Part shown: positions 8,116 to 16,735 of the stretch, piece by piece
Position numbering within the stretch: the first letter of the stretch is position 1
Layout: every line of letters starts with the position of its first letter
Assembly: GCA_030835325.1 (NCBI GenBank)
Contig: JAURPF010000160.1
Coordinates: 1 to 45,023 of the forward strand
Reading direction: 5' to 3'
DNA: 45,023 nt
Origin: Flavobacteriaceae bacterium
Lineage (GTDB): Bacteria; Bacteroidota; Bacteroidia; Flavobacteriales; Flavobacteriaceae
The notes under the pieces: generated by a model
Database searches by the model: none
What the model was told of the DNA's origin: nothing
The model's input: the letters and a program-made list of their open reading frames with translations, nothing else
Program-made: the position numbers and the translations under genes

Positions 8116-11100
8116 CTAACACTCTTTAACCTGTAAACTGGCGTTTATATACACGAGAATTTTTTTTGTGACCTTAAAGCCCATTTTCTCAATAATTTTG
8201 GAATAATTTTCAAGTTGAGCTTCGTGTTTATCGTAAGAATCGCCCGTTTTATAATCAATAATTACGGCTGTGGAGTCTTTGAAGACAACCAATCGATCTG
8301 GAATAATGATTTTTCCTGTGGAAGTCATAATTTCTCTTTCGTTATAAACATCTAAGCCTGAACTAAAATAGAGTGCTAACAAAGGATGGTCAACAATCGC
8401 ATTTAAAGTCCTTAAAAGTGCATCACTTTGAACTGATGATATTACCCCTGCGTTAAAAAAATCATTCAACGTACTTTTAATGTCATCTTTGGTGTAAATT
8501 TTTGACATTAGTAAATGAACCAAATTTCCCCTCTCTTGTGCTTCTTTTTGTGCTGTATCCCATAAGTATCCCGCATTCGTTGCCATGGAAACATTCAGAT
8601 GTTCCTTTGGAGTTGATATAAATTCACTCTGATACACTGTCGGATATTTGGCCGGTTTTGGAGTGTCTATACTTTCGAACGTTCCAAGCTTATATTCCAA
8701 CTTTCCGTCTTTCCAGAGTCCTGATGATTTTAAATAATTAATTAAAAGTCCTGAATATGTTTTAAGGTTTTCATCTCCACTTTTGGCTACCGATGCATTT
8801 CCAACAATATATAATTGCTCAACAGCCCTAGTGAGCGCCACGTACAACAGGTTAATATTGTCAAGCTCCAATTTTGATTGGTGATCCTTAAAAATAGCTG
8901 CGCCTTCAGACCCAAATGCTTCAAAATCTTTGTTATAATTCAATAAAAAATGTGAAAAAGGAGCATACGAAGCATCCATTGGCATCCATTCTTTCGGCTC
9001 CAATTCTTTATAAATATCCAATTCTGCAAATGGAAAAATAACAACTGGAAACTCCAATCCTTTCGATTTATGAATTGTCATGATTTGAACGGCATTTATT
9101 CCTTTTGGTGTTACGACGCTTAGAGTGTCCTTTTTTAGATTGTAATGGTCTATAAATTGACGTACACTCGATGTTGTTTTTTGAGCGAATTCAATTACAA
9201 AATCTAAGAAAAACTGAATGTAAGCATTCGAGGTTTTTACAAGTTGAAAACTACTAATTATATACTCTACAGATTCATACAGTGAGAGTTGTAATGCTGT
9301 TCTGAGAGAGAAATTCAATCCTAAGGGTTGCAACGCTCGAAAAAAAGCAACACGATTTAAAGGGATACACTTTAAACGAAATAAGTGTGGATCACCTACA
9401 TCGGTGTGGGATGCAACATAATTGATCACCGCAAGTTTGGCTTGTATATTTGAAGGTTCATGCATATACTCCAATACGTTCATAATATGATTTACTTCGG
9501 GAGACTGGGCCACCAAAAGAGTTTCACTCGAAACAATATCAATTTTAGATTGGCTTAATAACTTTGCCACAGCAACTCCTTCTTTTCGTTTTCGAACCAA
9601 CACACAAATATCTTTCATGGCTGCATTCTCACTTGAATCCAAATACGATCGAATAATTTTTAAAACTTTTTCCGCATATAAAAGTGATTTATCTGAACCT
9701 TTTTCAATCTCTAAAAAGGAAATATTTACATACCCACTCTTGTTTTTAAATTCTAATTGAGAAGCTGACTGGTATAGAGCCTTGTAGGTGTCGTTTGAGA
9801 AAACAACCGATGACAGGTGTTTAAAGAACTTGTTATTAAAATCAACCACCTGACTGCAACTTCTATAATTTGTTGGAAGATTAGAAAGTGTTGCTTCAAA
9901 AGGAAATGTAGTCGCATTGTTACATAAATTGATAAACTGCTCTGACTTCCCACCTCTCCAACGATAAATTGCTTGTTTGGCATCTCCTACCAACATTGAA
10001 CTCCCGTTTTCTTGCGCCAATGTGTTTATTATTAAGGGGGTCAAATTTTTCCATTGTAATTCGGAAGTGTCTTGAAACTCATCAATAAAAAAACGATTAA
10101 ATTTTTCGCCGATACGTTCATAAATATAAGGTGCTGGTTGATCTTTTATTTGCTGACTTATGATGGTATTAAATTCAGAAATCATCAACAAATTTTCTTC
10201 CTCTTTGATTGTTTTTAGTTCTTGATGAATCAAATTCAAAACAGAAAGTGGTGTAGTGTTTTTTCTAATGTTATTTAGATACCGAATACGATAAACGGAT
10301 TCTTTGCTTTTTTGAAATGCCTCTACAAGTTGAGGACGCAGCCTATCAATGGTGGCAGTAACACTGGGGGGGGCATTTTTGGTATACAACGCAGTTGTTT
10401 CTATGGATTGTTGCCATTGTGCTGTAAAACTAAGGTCAAATTTTTTGGAGACTAAAGCCTTAAAATGTTTTGGTAAGGACCCTCTTGTAAAATCTGAAAA
10501 TTCAACCCCACTGGCTGAAATCACCTCTAAAATCTGAGTTGACAACGCAATAATCTCTAGTTCTGTTTTGCGGATCTCATTTATTAAGGTTGATTTCAGG
10601 GTGCCAAAATCTTGTAACGAACGTTGTGAGAGTTCCTCTAGAAATGGCGCGTCTGACTCTCTTGTTAAAAGCTTGGCTGTTTTGGCCAAATCTAAAGCAA
10701 TATTCCAACTTTTATCATCATCTGCTTTTTCAATAGCAAACTCAATCAACACTTTTGTGAGTGCCTTATTTTTTCCAGCTTTGGACAGCAAACGACTGAC
10801 CGCTTTTTTTAGTAAAAAATCTGTGTCTAATTCAACTTCAAAATTCATGGGGAGTTTTAAATCGAATGCAAAAGTGCGGATCAATTTTTGAGTAAACTTA
10901 TCAATTGTAGAAATGTCAAAGGCTGCATAATTATGCAGTATTTTACTGAGAAGTTGGTTGGATTTATGGTGAATTTCTTTTGGCGAACTTTCTAACTCTT
11001 TAACAACTTGTTCAAATAAGGCGTCTGATTGTGTTAAAATAGACGGTTCAGCAAATGTCATTAACGCATCTACAATCCGCGTTTTCATTTCGTCCACAGC

Positions 11101-11247
11101 CTTGTTGGTAAAGGTAATCGCTAAAATATGGCGATGAGGTAAAAATTCTTTGGAGGTCAAAACTATTTTCAAATAGTCTTTGACTAGGGTAAATGTTTTA
11201 CCGCTTCCAGCTGAAGCATTATAGATGTTGAATGTGGATGCAATCAC
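8116..11247 (-). CDS. AddA/RecB-like UvrD-family helicase with C-terminal nuclease
   Basis: This 1043-residue motor and nuclease subunit probably resects double-strand breaks together with the AddB-like protein. Helicase motifs in order: Walker A NASAGSGKTFTLV (Lys17), ITFTNKAVDEMK (Ia), FFIDEFQDTSELQW (Walker B), LVGDAKQAIYRWRGG (III), TIHKSKGLEFPVVIF (V) and LLYVALTRAVEQLYI (VI). The C-terminal PD-(D/E)XK nuclease has IIDYKTG (Asp998, Lys1000) and QLENY (Gln1011-Tyr1015). All core catalytic residues are present. No chaperone-type signal is seen, so it is cytosolic. Chi recognition cannot be judged. The gene starts at ATG 11247, divergent from superoxide dismutase. Confidence 0.9.
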   Translation of the reverse strand: MIASTFNIYNASAGSGKTFTLVKDYLKIVLTSKEFLPHRHILAITFTNKAVDEMKTRIVDALMTFAEPSILTQSDALFEQVVKELESSPKEIHHKSNQLLSKILHNYAAFDISTIDKFTQKLIRTFAFDLKLPMNFEVELDTDFLLKKAVSRLLSKAGKNKALTKVLIEFAIEKADDDKSWNIALDLAKTAKLLTRESDAPFLEELSQRSLQDFGTLKSTLINEIRKTELEIIALSTQILEVISASGVEFSDFTRGSLPKHFKALVSKKFDLSFTAQWQQSIETTALYTKNAPPSVTATIDRLRPQLVEAFQKSKESVYRIRYLNNIRKNTTPLSVLNLIHQELKTIKEEENLLMISEFNTIISQQIKDQPAPYIYERIGEKFNRFFIDEFQDTSELQWKNLTPLIINTLAQENGSSMLVGDAKQAIYRWRGGKSEQFINLCNNATTFPFEATLSNLPTNYRSCSQVVDFNNKFFKHLSSVVFSNDTYKALYQSASQLEFKNKSGYVNISFLEIEKGSDKSLLYAEKVLKIIRSYLDSSENAAMKDICVLVRKRKEGVAVAKLLSQSKIDIVSSETLLVAQSPEVNHIMNVLEYMHEPSNIQAKLAVINYVASHTDVGDPHLFRLKCIPLNRVAFFRALQPLGLNFSLRTALQLSLYESVEYIISSFQLVKTSNAYIQFFLDFVIEFAQKTTSSVRQFIDHYNLKKDTLSVVTPKGINAVQIMTIHKSKGLEFPVVIFPFAELDIYKELEPKEWMPMDASYAPFSHFLLNYNKDFEAFGSEGAAIFKDHQSKLELDNINLLYVALTRAVEQLYIVGNASVAKSGDENLKTYSGLLINYLKSSGLWKDGKLEYKLGTFESIDTPKPAKYPTVYQSEFISTPKEHLNVSMATNAGYLWDTAQKEAQERGNLVHLLMSKIYTKDDIKSTLNDFFNAGVISSVQSDALLRTLNAIVDHPLLALYFSSGLDVYNEREIMTSTGKIIIPDRLVVFKDSTAVIIDYKTGDSYDKHEAQLENYSKIIEKMGFKVTKKILVYINASLQVKEC

Positions 11248-11314
11248 TAAATAAAATTTATACCAAAATAAACAATCTTAATTACATATGCTTATAATTA
11301 TTATTTGAATATTG

Positions 11315-11322
11315 TAACTTTG
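11315..11322 (+). promoter_or_regulatory. Probable -7 box of the superoxide dismutase gene
   Basis: TAACTTTG matches TAnnTTTG exactly, 32 bp before the sod start. The position of a -33 box at 19-bp spacing reads TTAT, a weak match. Confidence 0.55.
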
Positions 11323-11354
11323 GAATTATTATTTAAACACTTAAAAAAAAATTT

Positions 11355-11963
11355 ATGGCTTTTGAATTACCAAAATTAAATTATGCTTACGATGCTCTCG
11401 AGCCGAATATTGATGCCCGAACAATGGAAATCCACCATTCGAAACATCATAACGGCTATACCAACAATCTAAATACTGCAATTGCAGGCTCTGATTTAGA
11501 AAACAAATCAATTGAAACAATCCTTGAAAACTTGGATATGTCTAATATGGCCGTCCGAAATAACGGTGGTGGATTTTACAACCATTCGCTGTTTTGGGAA
11601 GTTATGAATCCCGCAGGAAAAGAAGACCTTTCGGGCGAACTCAAAGAGGCTATTCTTGCAGCTTATGGTTCTTTTGAGGGATTTAAAACCGCTTTCAGCA
11701 AAGCTGCTGCAACGCAGTTTGGATCTGGCTGGGCTTGGTTGTGTGTCCATAAAGGTGGAAAAGTTGAGGTCTGTTCTACACCAAATCAAGACAACCCATT
11801 GATGCCAGGAGTGTCCTGTGGGGGAACTCCAATTTTAGGGTTAGATGTATGGGAACACGCCTATTACTTAAACTATCAAAACCGTCGTCCTGATTATATT
11901 GAAGCGTTCTTTAATGTAATTAATTGGAAAGAAGTTGAAAGACGTTTTGCTGCTGCAAAATAA
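11355..11963 (+). CDS. sodA: Superoxide dismutase (Mn/Fe family)
   Basis: A 202-residue enzyme converting superoxide to oxygen and hydrogen peroxide in the cytosol. All four metal ligands are visible: His27 (MEIHHSKHH), His77 ([10 protein letters not shown]), Asp164 and His168 (LDVWEHAYY). The C-terminal half has the family signature [18 protein letters not shown]. The second-sphere Gln in PNQDNPLM and the following residues look Mn-type, but flavobacterial enzymes can be iron-loaded or cambialistic, so the metal is not certain. No signal peptide. It is a single-gene unit with its own TAACTTTG -7 box and a strong downstream terminator. Confidence 0.95.
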   Translation: MAFELPKLNYAYDALEPNIDARTMEIHHSKHHNGYTNNLNTAIAGSDLENKSIETILENLDMSNMAVRNNGGGFYNHSLFWEVMNPAGKEDLSGELKEAILAAYGSFEGFKTAFSKAAATQFGSGWAWLCVHKGGKVEVCSTPNQDNPLMPGVSCGGTPILGLDVWEHAYYLNYQNRRPDYIEAFFNVINWKEVERRFAAAK

Positions 11964-11985
11964 GTATTTAAAAACAATAGAAAAT

Positions 11986-12015
11986 AAAAAAGGTGAACTT
12001 GCGTTCACCTTTTTT
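11986..12015. terminator. Bidirectional terminator between sod and the PurF-family gene
   Basis: A perfect 8-bp stem AGGTGAAC / GTTCACCT with a TTGC loop, A-run before and T-run after. It lies between convergent genes. Confidence 0.9.
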
Positions 12016-12137
12016 GCCCCAAATCTACCATGAACTTAACCTACTTATGTTATGGTAACCCAAATATATATGTTTAATGGGTAGTAAAAATTTATTTTAG
12101 ATAAACTGCATGTTTATTAGATAAACTGCACTTTACA

Positions 12138-14036
12138 CTAGTATGCTCTCTCATTATTTTCTTCAAAAAAGTTTATGAACGCCCTATTTACAACTCGGTT
12201 ACCCCCAGGGGTTGGATAATTTCCTGTGAAATACCAATCTCCTAAGTTTTTTGGGCAGGCTTTATGTAAATTTTCTATCGATTGAAAGATGATTTTAACC
12301 TCGGCATTAACCCCGTCTTCACTCAATAACTCTGCAATTTTGTCCGACACTTGTTGAGGTGTAAATGGCGCATAAATTTCTTTTACAAAATTTTGAACCT
12401 TTGAGTCCTCTATGTTTTCTTGGGCTTTACAGCGCGTGTAAATCTCTTCGACAATCGCATACATACCAGCATCTTTTAACAGAGAAAGTGCCGCTCTAAA
12501 TGCAACCAACCCTTCGAGGTTTGCCATGTCAATTCCATAACAATCTGGATAGCGGATTTGAGGTGCTGAAGACACCACCACAATTCGTTTTGGCGTCAAA
12601 CGATCCAACATCTTTAGAATACTTTTCTTTAGAGTTGTGCCTCGAACAATGCTATCGTCAATAATAACAAGGTTATCTTCTGGCTTAATAACGCCATAAG
12701 TAACATCGTACACATGTGCTACCAAATCATCACGACTACTATCTTCTGTGATAAAGGTTCTTAACTTGACATCTTTAATTGCTATTTTTTCGACACGTGT
12801 ATGTTCCGAAAGTATTTGTGTTACTTTTTCCGCAGAAAGAGTGCGTGTTCCTTTTAAAATTTGTTCGGTTTTCTTTTTATTCAAATACTCTTCAACATTT
12901 TCAATCATCCCAAAAAACGATGTTTCTGCCGTATTAGGAATGTATGAAAACACGGTGTTTTTGATATCATAATCAACATGCTTCAAAACTTCGGGAACAA
13001 TCAGTTTTCCAAGTAATTTTCGTTCTTGATAAATTTCGGCATCACTTCCTCTGGAAAAATAAATACGTTCAAACGAACAGGCCTTGCGTTCTAAGGGTTC
13101 TAAAATTTGGTTTATTGTTGTTTCTCCTGATTTTTTTGTAATGATAGCGCTTCCAGGAGCTAACTCGTGAACTTCCTCATAGTTTACATTAAAAACAGTT
13201 TGAATCACTGGACGCTCGGAAGCGACAACAACAACTTCATCATCCATGTAATAATAGGCTGGTCGAATCCCCGATGGATCTCTTAAAACAAAAGAATCTC
13301 CATGTCCTAAAAGCCCCGCCATAGCATAACCACCGTCCCAACTTTTAGCCGCTTTGGTTAATATTTTTTTAAGGTTTAAACGCTGCGCAATCAAAGGAGA
13401 ACATTCCATTTTATTGTAGCCTTCCTTTTTGAGTTTTTTGTAAAGTTTTGAAACCGAATCATCCAGAAAATGCCCAATTTTCTCCATAATGGTAATGGTA
13501 TCCGTATACTCTTTAGGGTGCTGTCCAATCTTAACAAGATTTTTAAATAAGCTTTTTACATTAGTCATGTTAAAGTTTCCTGCTAAAATCACATTTCGAT
13601 GCATCCAATTGTTCTGTCTCAAAAAGGGGTGTACGCTTTCAACACTGTTTTTGCCAAATGTGCCATAACGTACATGGCCTAACATGACCTCTCCTAAATA
13701 CGGTAGTGCTTTTTTTTGTGCCTCCGCATCATTGATCAATTCTGGCTGCTCTGCCAATACATCATTAATTCGATTATTAATCTGAGCAAAAATATCTTGA
13801 ATGGGCTGTTGTGCCACCGAACGGACACGACTTATATAGCGCTCTCCTGGTTGCATGTCTAATTTAATACTTGCAAAACCTGCTCCGTCTTGTCCGCGAT
13901 TGTGTTGCTTTTCCATTATGAGATACATCTTATTGATCCCATAAAAAGCCGTTCCATACTTCTTTTTATAGAACTCTAATGGTTTTAAAAGTCTAATGTG
14001 TGCAATTCCACATTCGTGTTTTATAGCATCGCTCAT
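12138..14036 (-). CDS. Amidophosphoribosyltransferase (long PurF-family protein)
   Basis: This 632-residue enzyme pairs a class II (Ntn) glutaminase with a type I phosphoribosyltransferase domain. The nucleophile is Cys9 in KHECGIAHIR, so a short propeptide must be removed. Other glutaminase residues are in GHVRYGTFG (Arg123) and LAGNFN (Asn154). The PRPP loop VIIDDSIVRGTT is at 457-468. PurF makes phosphoribosylamine, the first step of purine synthesis. This protein is over 100 residues longer than classical PurF (about 500), with a C-terminal extension (about 555-632) ending NRAFINFFEENNERAY. It may be the main enzyme or a paralogue; no other purF is in the window. It lies downstream of a PfkB kinase, with a terminator between. 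Confidence 0.85.
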   Translation of the reverse strand: MSDAIKHECGIAHIRLLKPLEFYKKKYGTAFYGINKMYLIMEKQHNRGQDGAGFASIKLDMQPGERYISRVRSVAQQPIQDIFAQINNRINDVLAEQPELINDAEAQKKALPYLGEVMLGHVRYGTFGKNSVESVHPFLRQNNWMHRNVILAGNFNMTNVKSLFKNLVKIGQHPKEYTDTITIMEKIGHFLDDSVSKLYKKLKKEGYNKMECSPLIAQRLNLKKILTKAAKSWDGGYAMAGLLGHGDSFVLRDPSGIRPAYYYMDDEVVVVASERPVIQTVFNVNYEEVHELAPGSAIITKKSGETTINQILEPLERKACSFERIYFSRGSDAEIYQERKLLGKLIVPEVLKHVDYDIKNTVFSYIPNTAETSFFGMIENVEEYLNKKKTEQILKGTRTLSAEKVTQILSEHTRVEKIAIKDVKLRTFITEDSSRDDLVAHVYDVTYGVIKPEDNLVIIDDSIVRGTTLKKSILKMLDRLTPKRIVVVSSAPQIRYPDCYGIDMANLEGLVAFRAALSLLKDAGMYAIVEEIYTRCKAQENIEDSKVQNFVKEIYAPFTPQQVSDKIAELLSEDGVNAEVKIIFQSIENLHKACPKNLGDWYFTGNYPTPGGNRVVNRAFINFFEENNERAY

Positions 14037-14063
14037 TTTAGTTTCCTAATTAAATAATTAAAT

Positions 14064-14090
14064 AAAAAACGCCCCAAATTGGCGCGTTTA
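14064..14090 (-). terminator. Terminator after the PfkB kinase gene
   Basis: Minus-strand stem AAACGCGCC / GGGGCGTTT with an AATTT loop and one mismatch, followed by a T-run. It begins right after the PfkB stop and ends about 28 bp before the PurF-family start, so that gene may need its own promoter or read-through. Confidence 0.65.
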
Positions 14091-14091
14091 A

Positions 14092-15021
14092 TTATGATGT
14101 TAACTCTATTTCAAATCTTGTCAGATCTTTAAAAGCTTTGAGGCGTGTGTGCACTTCTTCAGGGTGTAAAGACTCTAAACGTTGCGTGCCAAATTTCTCA
14201 ACACAAAACGATGCTAGGGTGGATCCATAAATAACCGCTTTTTTCATATTATCAAAGGATATGTTTTCTGTATGGGCTAAAAACCCTGCAAATCCTCCTG
14301 CAAAAGTATCGCCTGCTCCCGTAGGGTCAAAAACAGATTCTAAAGGAAGAGCCGGTGCAAAAAATACATTGGTTCCATTGAATAGTAATGCGCCATGTTC
14401 TCCTTTTTTGATGACCACATACTCGGGACCCATCTCATGTATTTTTTTTGCCGCAGTTACCAAAGAGTATTCTCCTGTTAGCTGACGGGCTTCTTCGTCG
14501 TTAATGGTAATCACATTGACACGCTTTATAACCTCTAAAAGGTCCTCTAGTGTGTTGTCCATCCAAAAGTTCATCGTGTCCAAAATAACCAGTGTAGAGG
14601 CATCTGTCATTTGATCTAAAACACTTGATTGCACAATGGGGTGTAAATTTCCTAAAACTAAAATTTTTGCGTCTTTATAAGCATCAGGAACTATCGGCTG
14701 AAAGTTTTCTAATACATTAAGTTCGGTTGCCAATGTATCACGTGTATTCATATCGTTGTGATAGCGTCCACTCCAGAAAAAAGTTTTGCCTTCTTTTTCA
14801 ATTTTAATACTTGAAATATCGATATTTCTCTCAAGAAAAAGATCTAAATAATCCTGAGGAAAATCCCCGCCCACTACGGAAACGATCGCGGTATCAACAT
14901 TAAATTGCGAGGCAGAGAGTCCTATGTAGGAAGCCGATCCGCCAAGAATTTTGTCAGTCTTTCCAAAAGGCGTTTCAACAGCATCAAATGCAACGGTTCC
15001 AACAATTACCAATTTACTCAT
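14092..15021 (-). CDS. PfkB-family carbohydrate/nucleoside kinase
   Basis: This 309-residue cytosolic kinase of the ribokinase fold has an N-terminal GGSASYIGLSASQF (27-40), the substrate-side PfkB signature, and a C-terminal DPTGAGDTFAGGF (232-244) with catalytic Asp238 and the anion hole. It would phosphorylate a sugar or nucleoside with ATP; the substrate is not clear from sequence. Immediate neighbours are purine genes (PurF-like, PurN), which would suit ribose or a nucleoside, but this is inference. It has its own promoter (TAACTTTG) and is followed by a terminator. Confidence 0.85.
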   Translation of the reverse strand: MSKLVIVGTVAFDAVETPFGKTDKILGGSASYIGLSASQFNVDTAIVSVVGGDFPQDYLDLFLERNIDISSIKIEKEGKTFFWSGRYHNDMNTRDTLATELNVLENFQPIVPDAYKDAKILVLGNLHPIVQSSVLDQMTDASTLVILDTMNFWMDNTLEDLLEVIKRVNVITINDEEARQLTGEYSLVTAAKKIHEMGPEYVVIKKGEHGALLFNGTNVFFAPALPLESVFDPTGAGDTFAGGFAGFLAHTENISFDNMKKAVIYGSTLASFCVEKFGTQRLESLHPEEVHTRLKAFKDLTRFEIELTS

Positions 15022-15044
15022 AGAATATTTTAAAATTTAAAGAG

Positions 15045-15075
15045 CAAAGTTACGTATTTTTTAGTCCTTATAAAA
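15045..15075 (-). promoter_or_regulatory. Probable promoter of the PfkB kinase gene
   Basis: Minus-strand -7 box TAACTTTG (15045-15052) with a T-rich -33 box (TTTT, 15072-15075) at 19-bp spacing, about 24 bp upstream of the start codon. Confidence 0.6.
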
Positions 15076-15102
15076 CAATAAACTACGCTCTAATGACTTA
15101 AT

Positions 15103-15744
15103 TTATTTACGTCCAAAATCGGCAGGAATTTCGCCCCAAGCCTTGGTTTCCCATTTGACAATAATGGTTGTGTAAGTGTTATTTGATAGCCACAAAACAG
15201 CTCGATCCACAAGAGTAAATAAAGCCGCATTGGCTGCAGTACGTTGCAGTTTGGTGTTGCATTGTTTTTTTTTAACCCAACTCATGGCGGTTTTTGAATC
15301 TGTATAAAGAATTCGATCGCTGTTATTTTGTTTCAAAAATGCCAAACCGTGTACAAGGGCTAAAAACTCCCCCACATTATTTGTTCCTTGCTGATATGGG
15401 CCTTTGCGAAATAATTCTTTTTTGGACTGAGTATCGACCCCCCTGTATTCCATTATGCCTGGATTTCCACTAGAAGCTGCATCCACTGCAATAGAGTTGT
15501 AATTTGGCTGACCGATGAGTTTTAATCGGGTTTCGGACAAAGCACTCGAAAACTTTTTGTTATTTCCTATGTAATCTTTGTAATTTCCTTTCAGTGCGGT
15601 TTTTGCTAATTCAAACGTTGGGAATGATTTGTATTGTGCTCCTTCAAAATTTGCAATTTGTGATTTACAATCATCCCAAGTTTCAAAAACTCCTGTGCGG
15701 TGTCCTTTCCAAACCGTGTAATATTTTTTTTTTGGTTTAGCCAT
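15103..15744 (-). CDS. rnhA: Ribonuclease HI with N-terminal viroplasmin/hybrid-binding domain
   Basis: This 213-residue enzyme cuts the RNA strand of RNA-DNA hybrids. An N-terminal hybrid-binding (viroplasmin-like) domain, residues 8-51 (YYTVWKGHRTGVFETWDDC, then FPTFELAKTAL), precedes an RNase H fold with acidic residues Asp88 (IAVDAASSGNPG), Glu126 (NNVGEF), Asp149 (LYTDSKTA) and Asp209 (IPADFGRK). I start at ATG 15744 rather than the upstream TTG at 15750. The start overlaps the end of purN by 8 bases, so the two are translationally coupled. Confidence 0.9.
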   Translation of the reverse strand: MAKPKKKYYTVWKGHRTGVFETWDDCKSQIANFEGAQYKSFPTFELAKTALKGNYKDYIGNNKKFSSALSETRLKLIGQPNYNSIAVDAASSGNPGIMEYRGVDTQSKKELFRKGPYQQGTNNVGEFLALVHGLAFLKQNNSDRILYTDSKTAMSWVKKKQCNTKLQRTAANAALFTLVDRAVLWLSNNTYTTIIVKWETKAWGEIPADFGRK

Positions 15745-16303
15745 CTGCAAAAAGTATCTGTTGAACGACTTCTGGGAAGTATCTCATTTCTAATTTATGA
15801 ATTTTGGCAGCAACATCGCTTGGAGTGTCTTTGGGGTGGATTGTACATTTTGCTTGAAAAATAATCGCCCCGTCGTCGTAATGCTCATTCACATAATGAA
15901 TTGTAATGCCAGATTCGATCTCCTTGTTTTTGACCACCGCTTCGTGCACATGCATGCCATACATGCCTTTTCCACCATATTTTGGCAACAAAGCGGGATG
16001 CACATTCACCACTTTATTTTTATAATTTTCTAATAAGTGTTCTGGAAATTTCCATAAAAACCCAGCTAATACAATTAAGTCAAGGGTACCTAAATTTTCA
16101 ATAGCCCAGTTGGAGTCGTTTAGTTGTTGTTTATTAAACACCAGATTTTGAACCCCCAACTTCTTGGCACGCTCTAAGACTAACGCCTTTGGATTGTTTG
16201 AAAGAACCAAAACCACTTCAGCTTTCTTGTTTTTTTGAAAATATGTAATGATATTTTCGGCATTCGATCCAGATCCTGAAGCAAAAATTGCAATTCGTTT
16301 CAT
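15737..16303 (-). CDS. purN: Phosphoribosylglycinamide formyltransferase (GART)
   Basis: This 188-residue enzyme transfers a formyl group from 10-formyl-THF to GAR, the third step of purine synthesis. The phosphate loop ASGSGSN is at 8-14. The catalytic triad is Asn100 and His102 in VNVHPALLPKYGG plus Asp143 in HYDDGAII. Length is normal for the short bacterial form. It overlaps rnhA by 8 bases and is divergent from acpP. The clustering with a PurF-family gene fits a loose purine neighbourhood. Confidence 0.94.
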   Translation of the reverse strand: MKRIAIFASGSGSNAENIITYFQKNKKAEVVLVLSNNPKALVLERAKKLGVQNLVFNKQQLNDSNWAIENLGTLDLIVLAGFLWKFPEHLLENYKNKVVNVHPALLPKYGGKGMYGMHVHEAVVKNKEIESGITIHYVNEHYDDGAIIFQAKCTIHPKDTPSDVAAKIHKLEMRYFPEVVQQILFADG

Positions 16304-16447
16304 TAAAAAATTTTTTTTGGTGGGGAATGTTCAACAAAAAAAAGAATAATAATCCACATTGAGAAGTAAAACCCTTACACATCGTCGATTTTAACACAAA
16401 TAAGTTCACATTTTTAAACTAATTATGTTTTTTAATATAAAGTTTTT

Positions 16448-16455
16448 TACTTTTG
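16448..16455 (+). promoter_or_regulatory. Probable -7 box of acpP-fabF-rnc
   Basis: TACTTTTG matches TAnnTTTG and lies 30 bp before the acpP start. No clear TTTG -33 box was found at 19-bp spacing. Confidence 0.5.
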
Positions 16456-16485
16456 CATCCTAATTTAAACTTAAAATTAAAGATT

Positions 16486-16719
16486 ATGTCAGACATTGCA
16501 TCAAGAGTAAAAGCGATTATCGTAGACAAATTGGGCGTTGATGAAAACGAAGTAGTATCAGAAGCTAGCTTCACAAACGACCTAGGCGCAGATTCGTTAG
16601 ATACTGTAGAGCTAATAATGGAATTTGAAAAAGAATTCGACATTCAAATCCCAGATGATCAAGCAGAAAACATTGCTACTGTAGGTCAGGCTGTTTCATA
16701 TATTGAAACTGCAAAATAA
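16486..16719 (+). CDS. acpP: Acyl carrier protein
   Basis: A 77-residue acidic protein that carries growing fatty acyl chains on phosphopantetheine. Ser37 in [10 protein letters not shown] is the attachment site, and the four-helix pattern and acidic helix II ([14 protein letters not shown]) are canonical. I chose ATG 16486 ([12 protein letters not shown]) over an in-frame upstream codon at 16453 because the family starts here. fabF follows after 16 bp, the standard acpP-fabF pairing for fatty acid synthesis. Confidence 0.97.
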   Translation: MSDIASRVKAIIVDKLGVDENEVVSEASFTNDLGADSLDTVELIMEFEKEFDIQIPDDQAENIATVGQAVSYIETAK

Positions 16720-16735
16720 TACTTTTTAATTTTTT

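Noticed and set aside
12097-12130. 14-bp direct repeat TTAGATAAACTGCA, copies at 12097-12110 and 12117-12130
   Set aside because: Only two copies 20 bp apart at the 3' end of the PurF-family gene; most likely a small slippage duplication, too little to call a site.
14036-14092. PfkB and PurF-family genes as one operon
   Set aside because: A terminator-like stem with a T-run lies between them, so I do not claim co-transcription.
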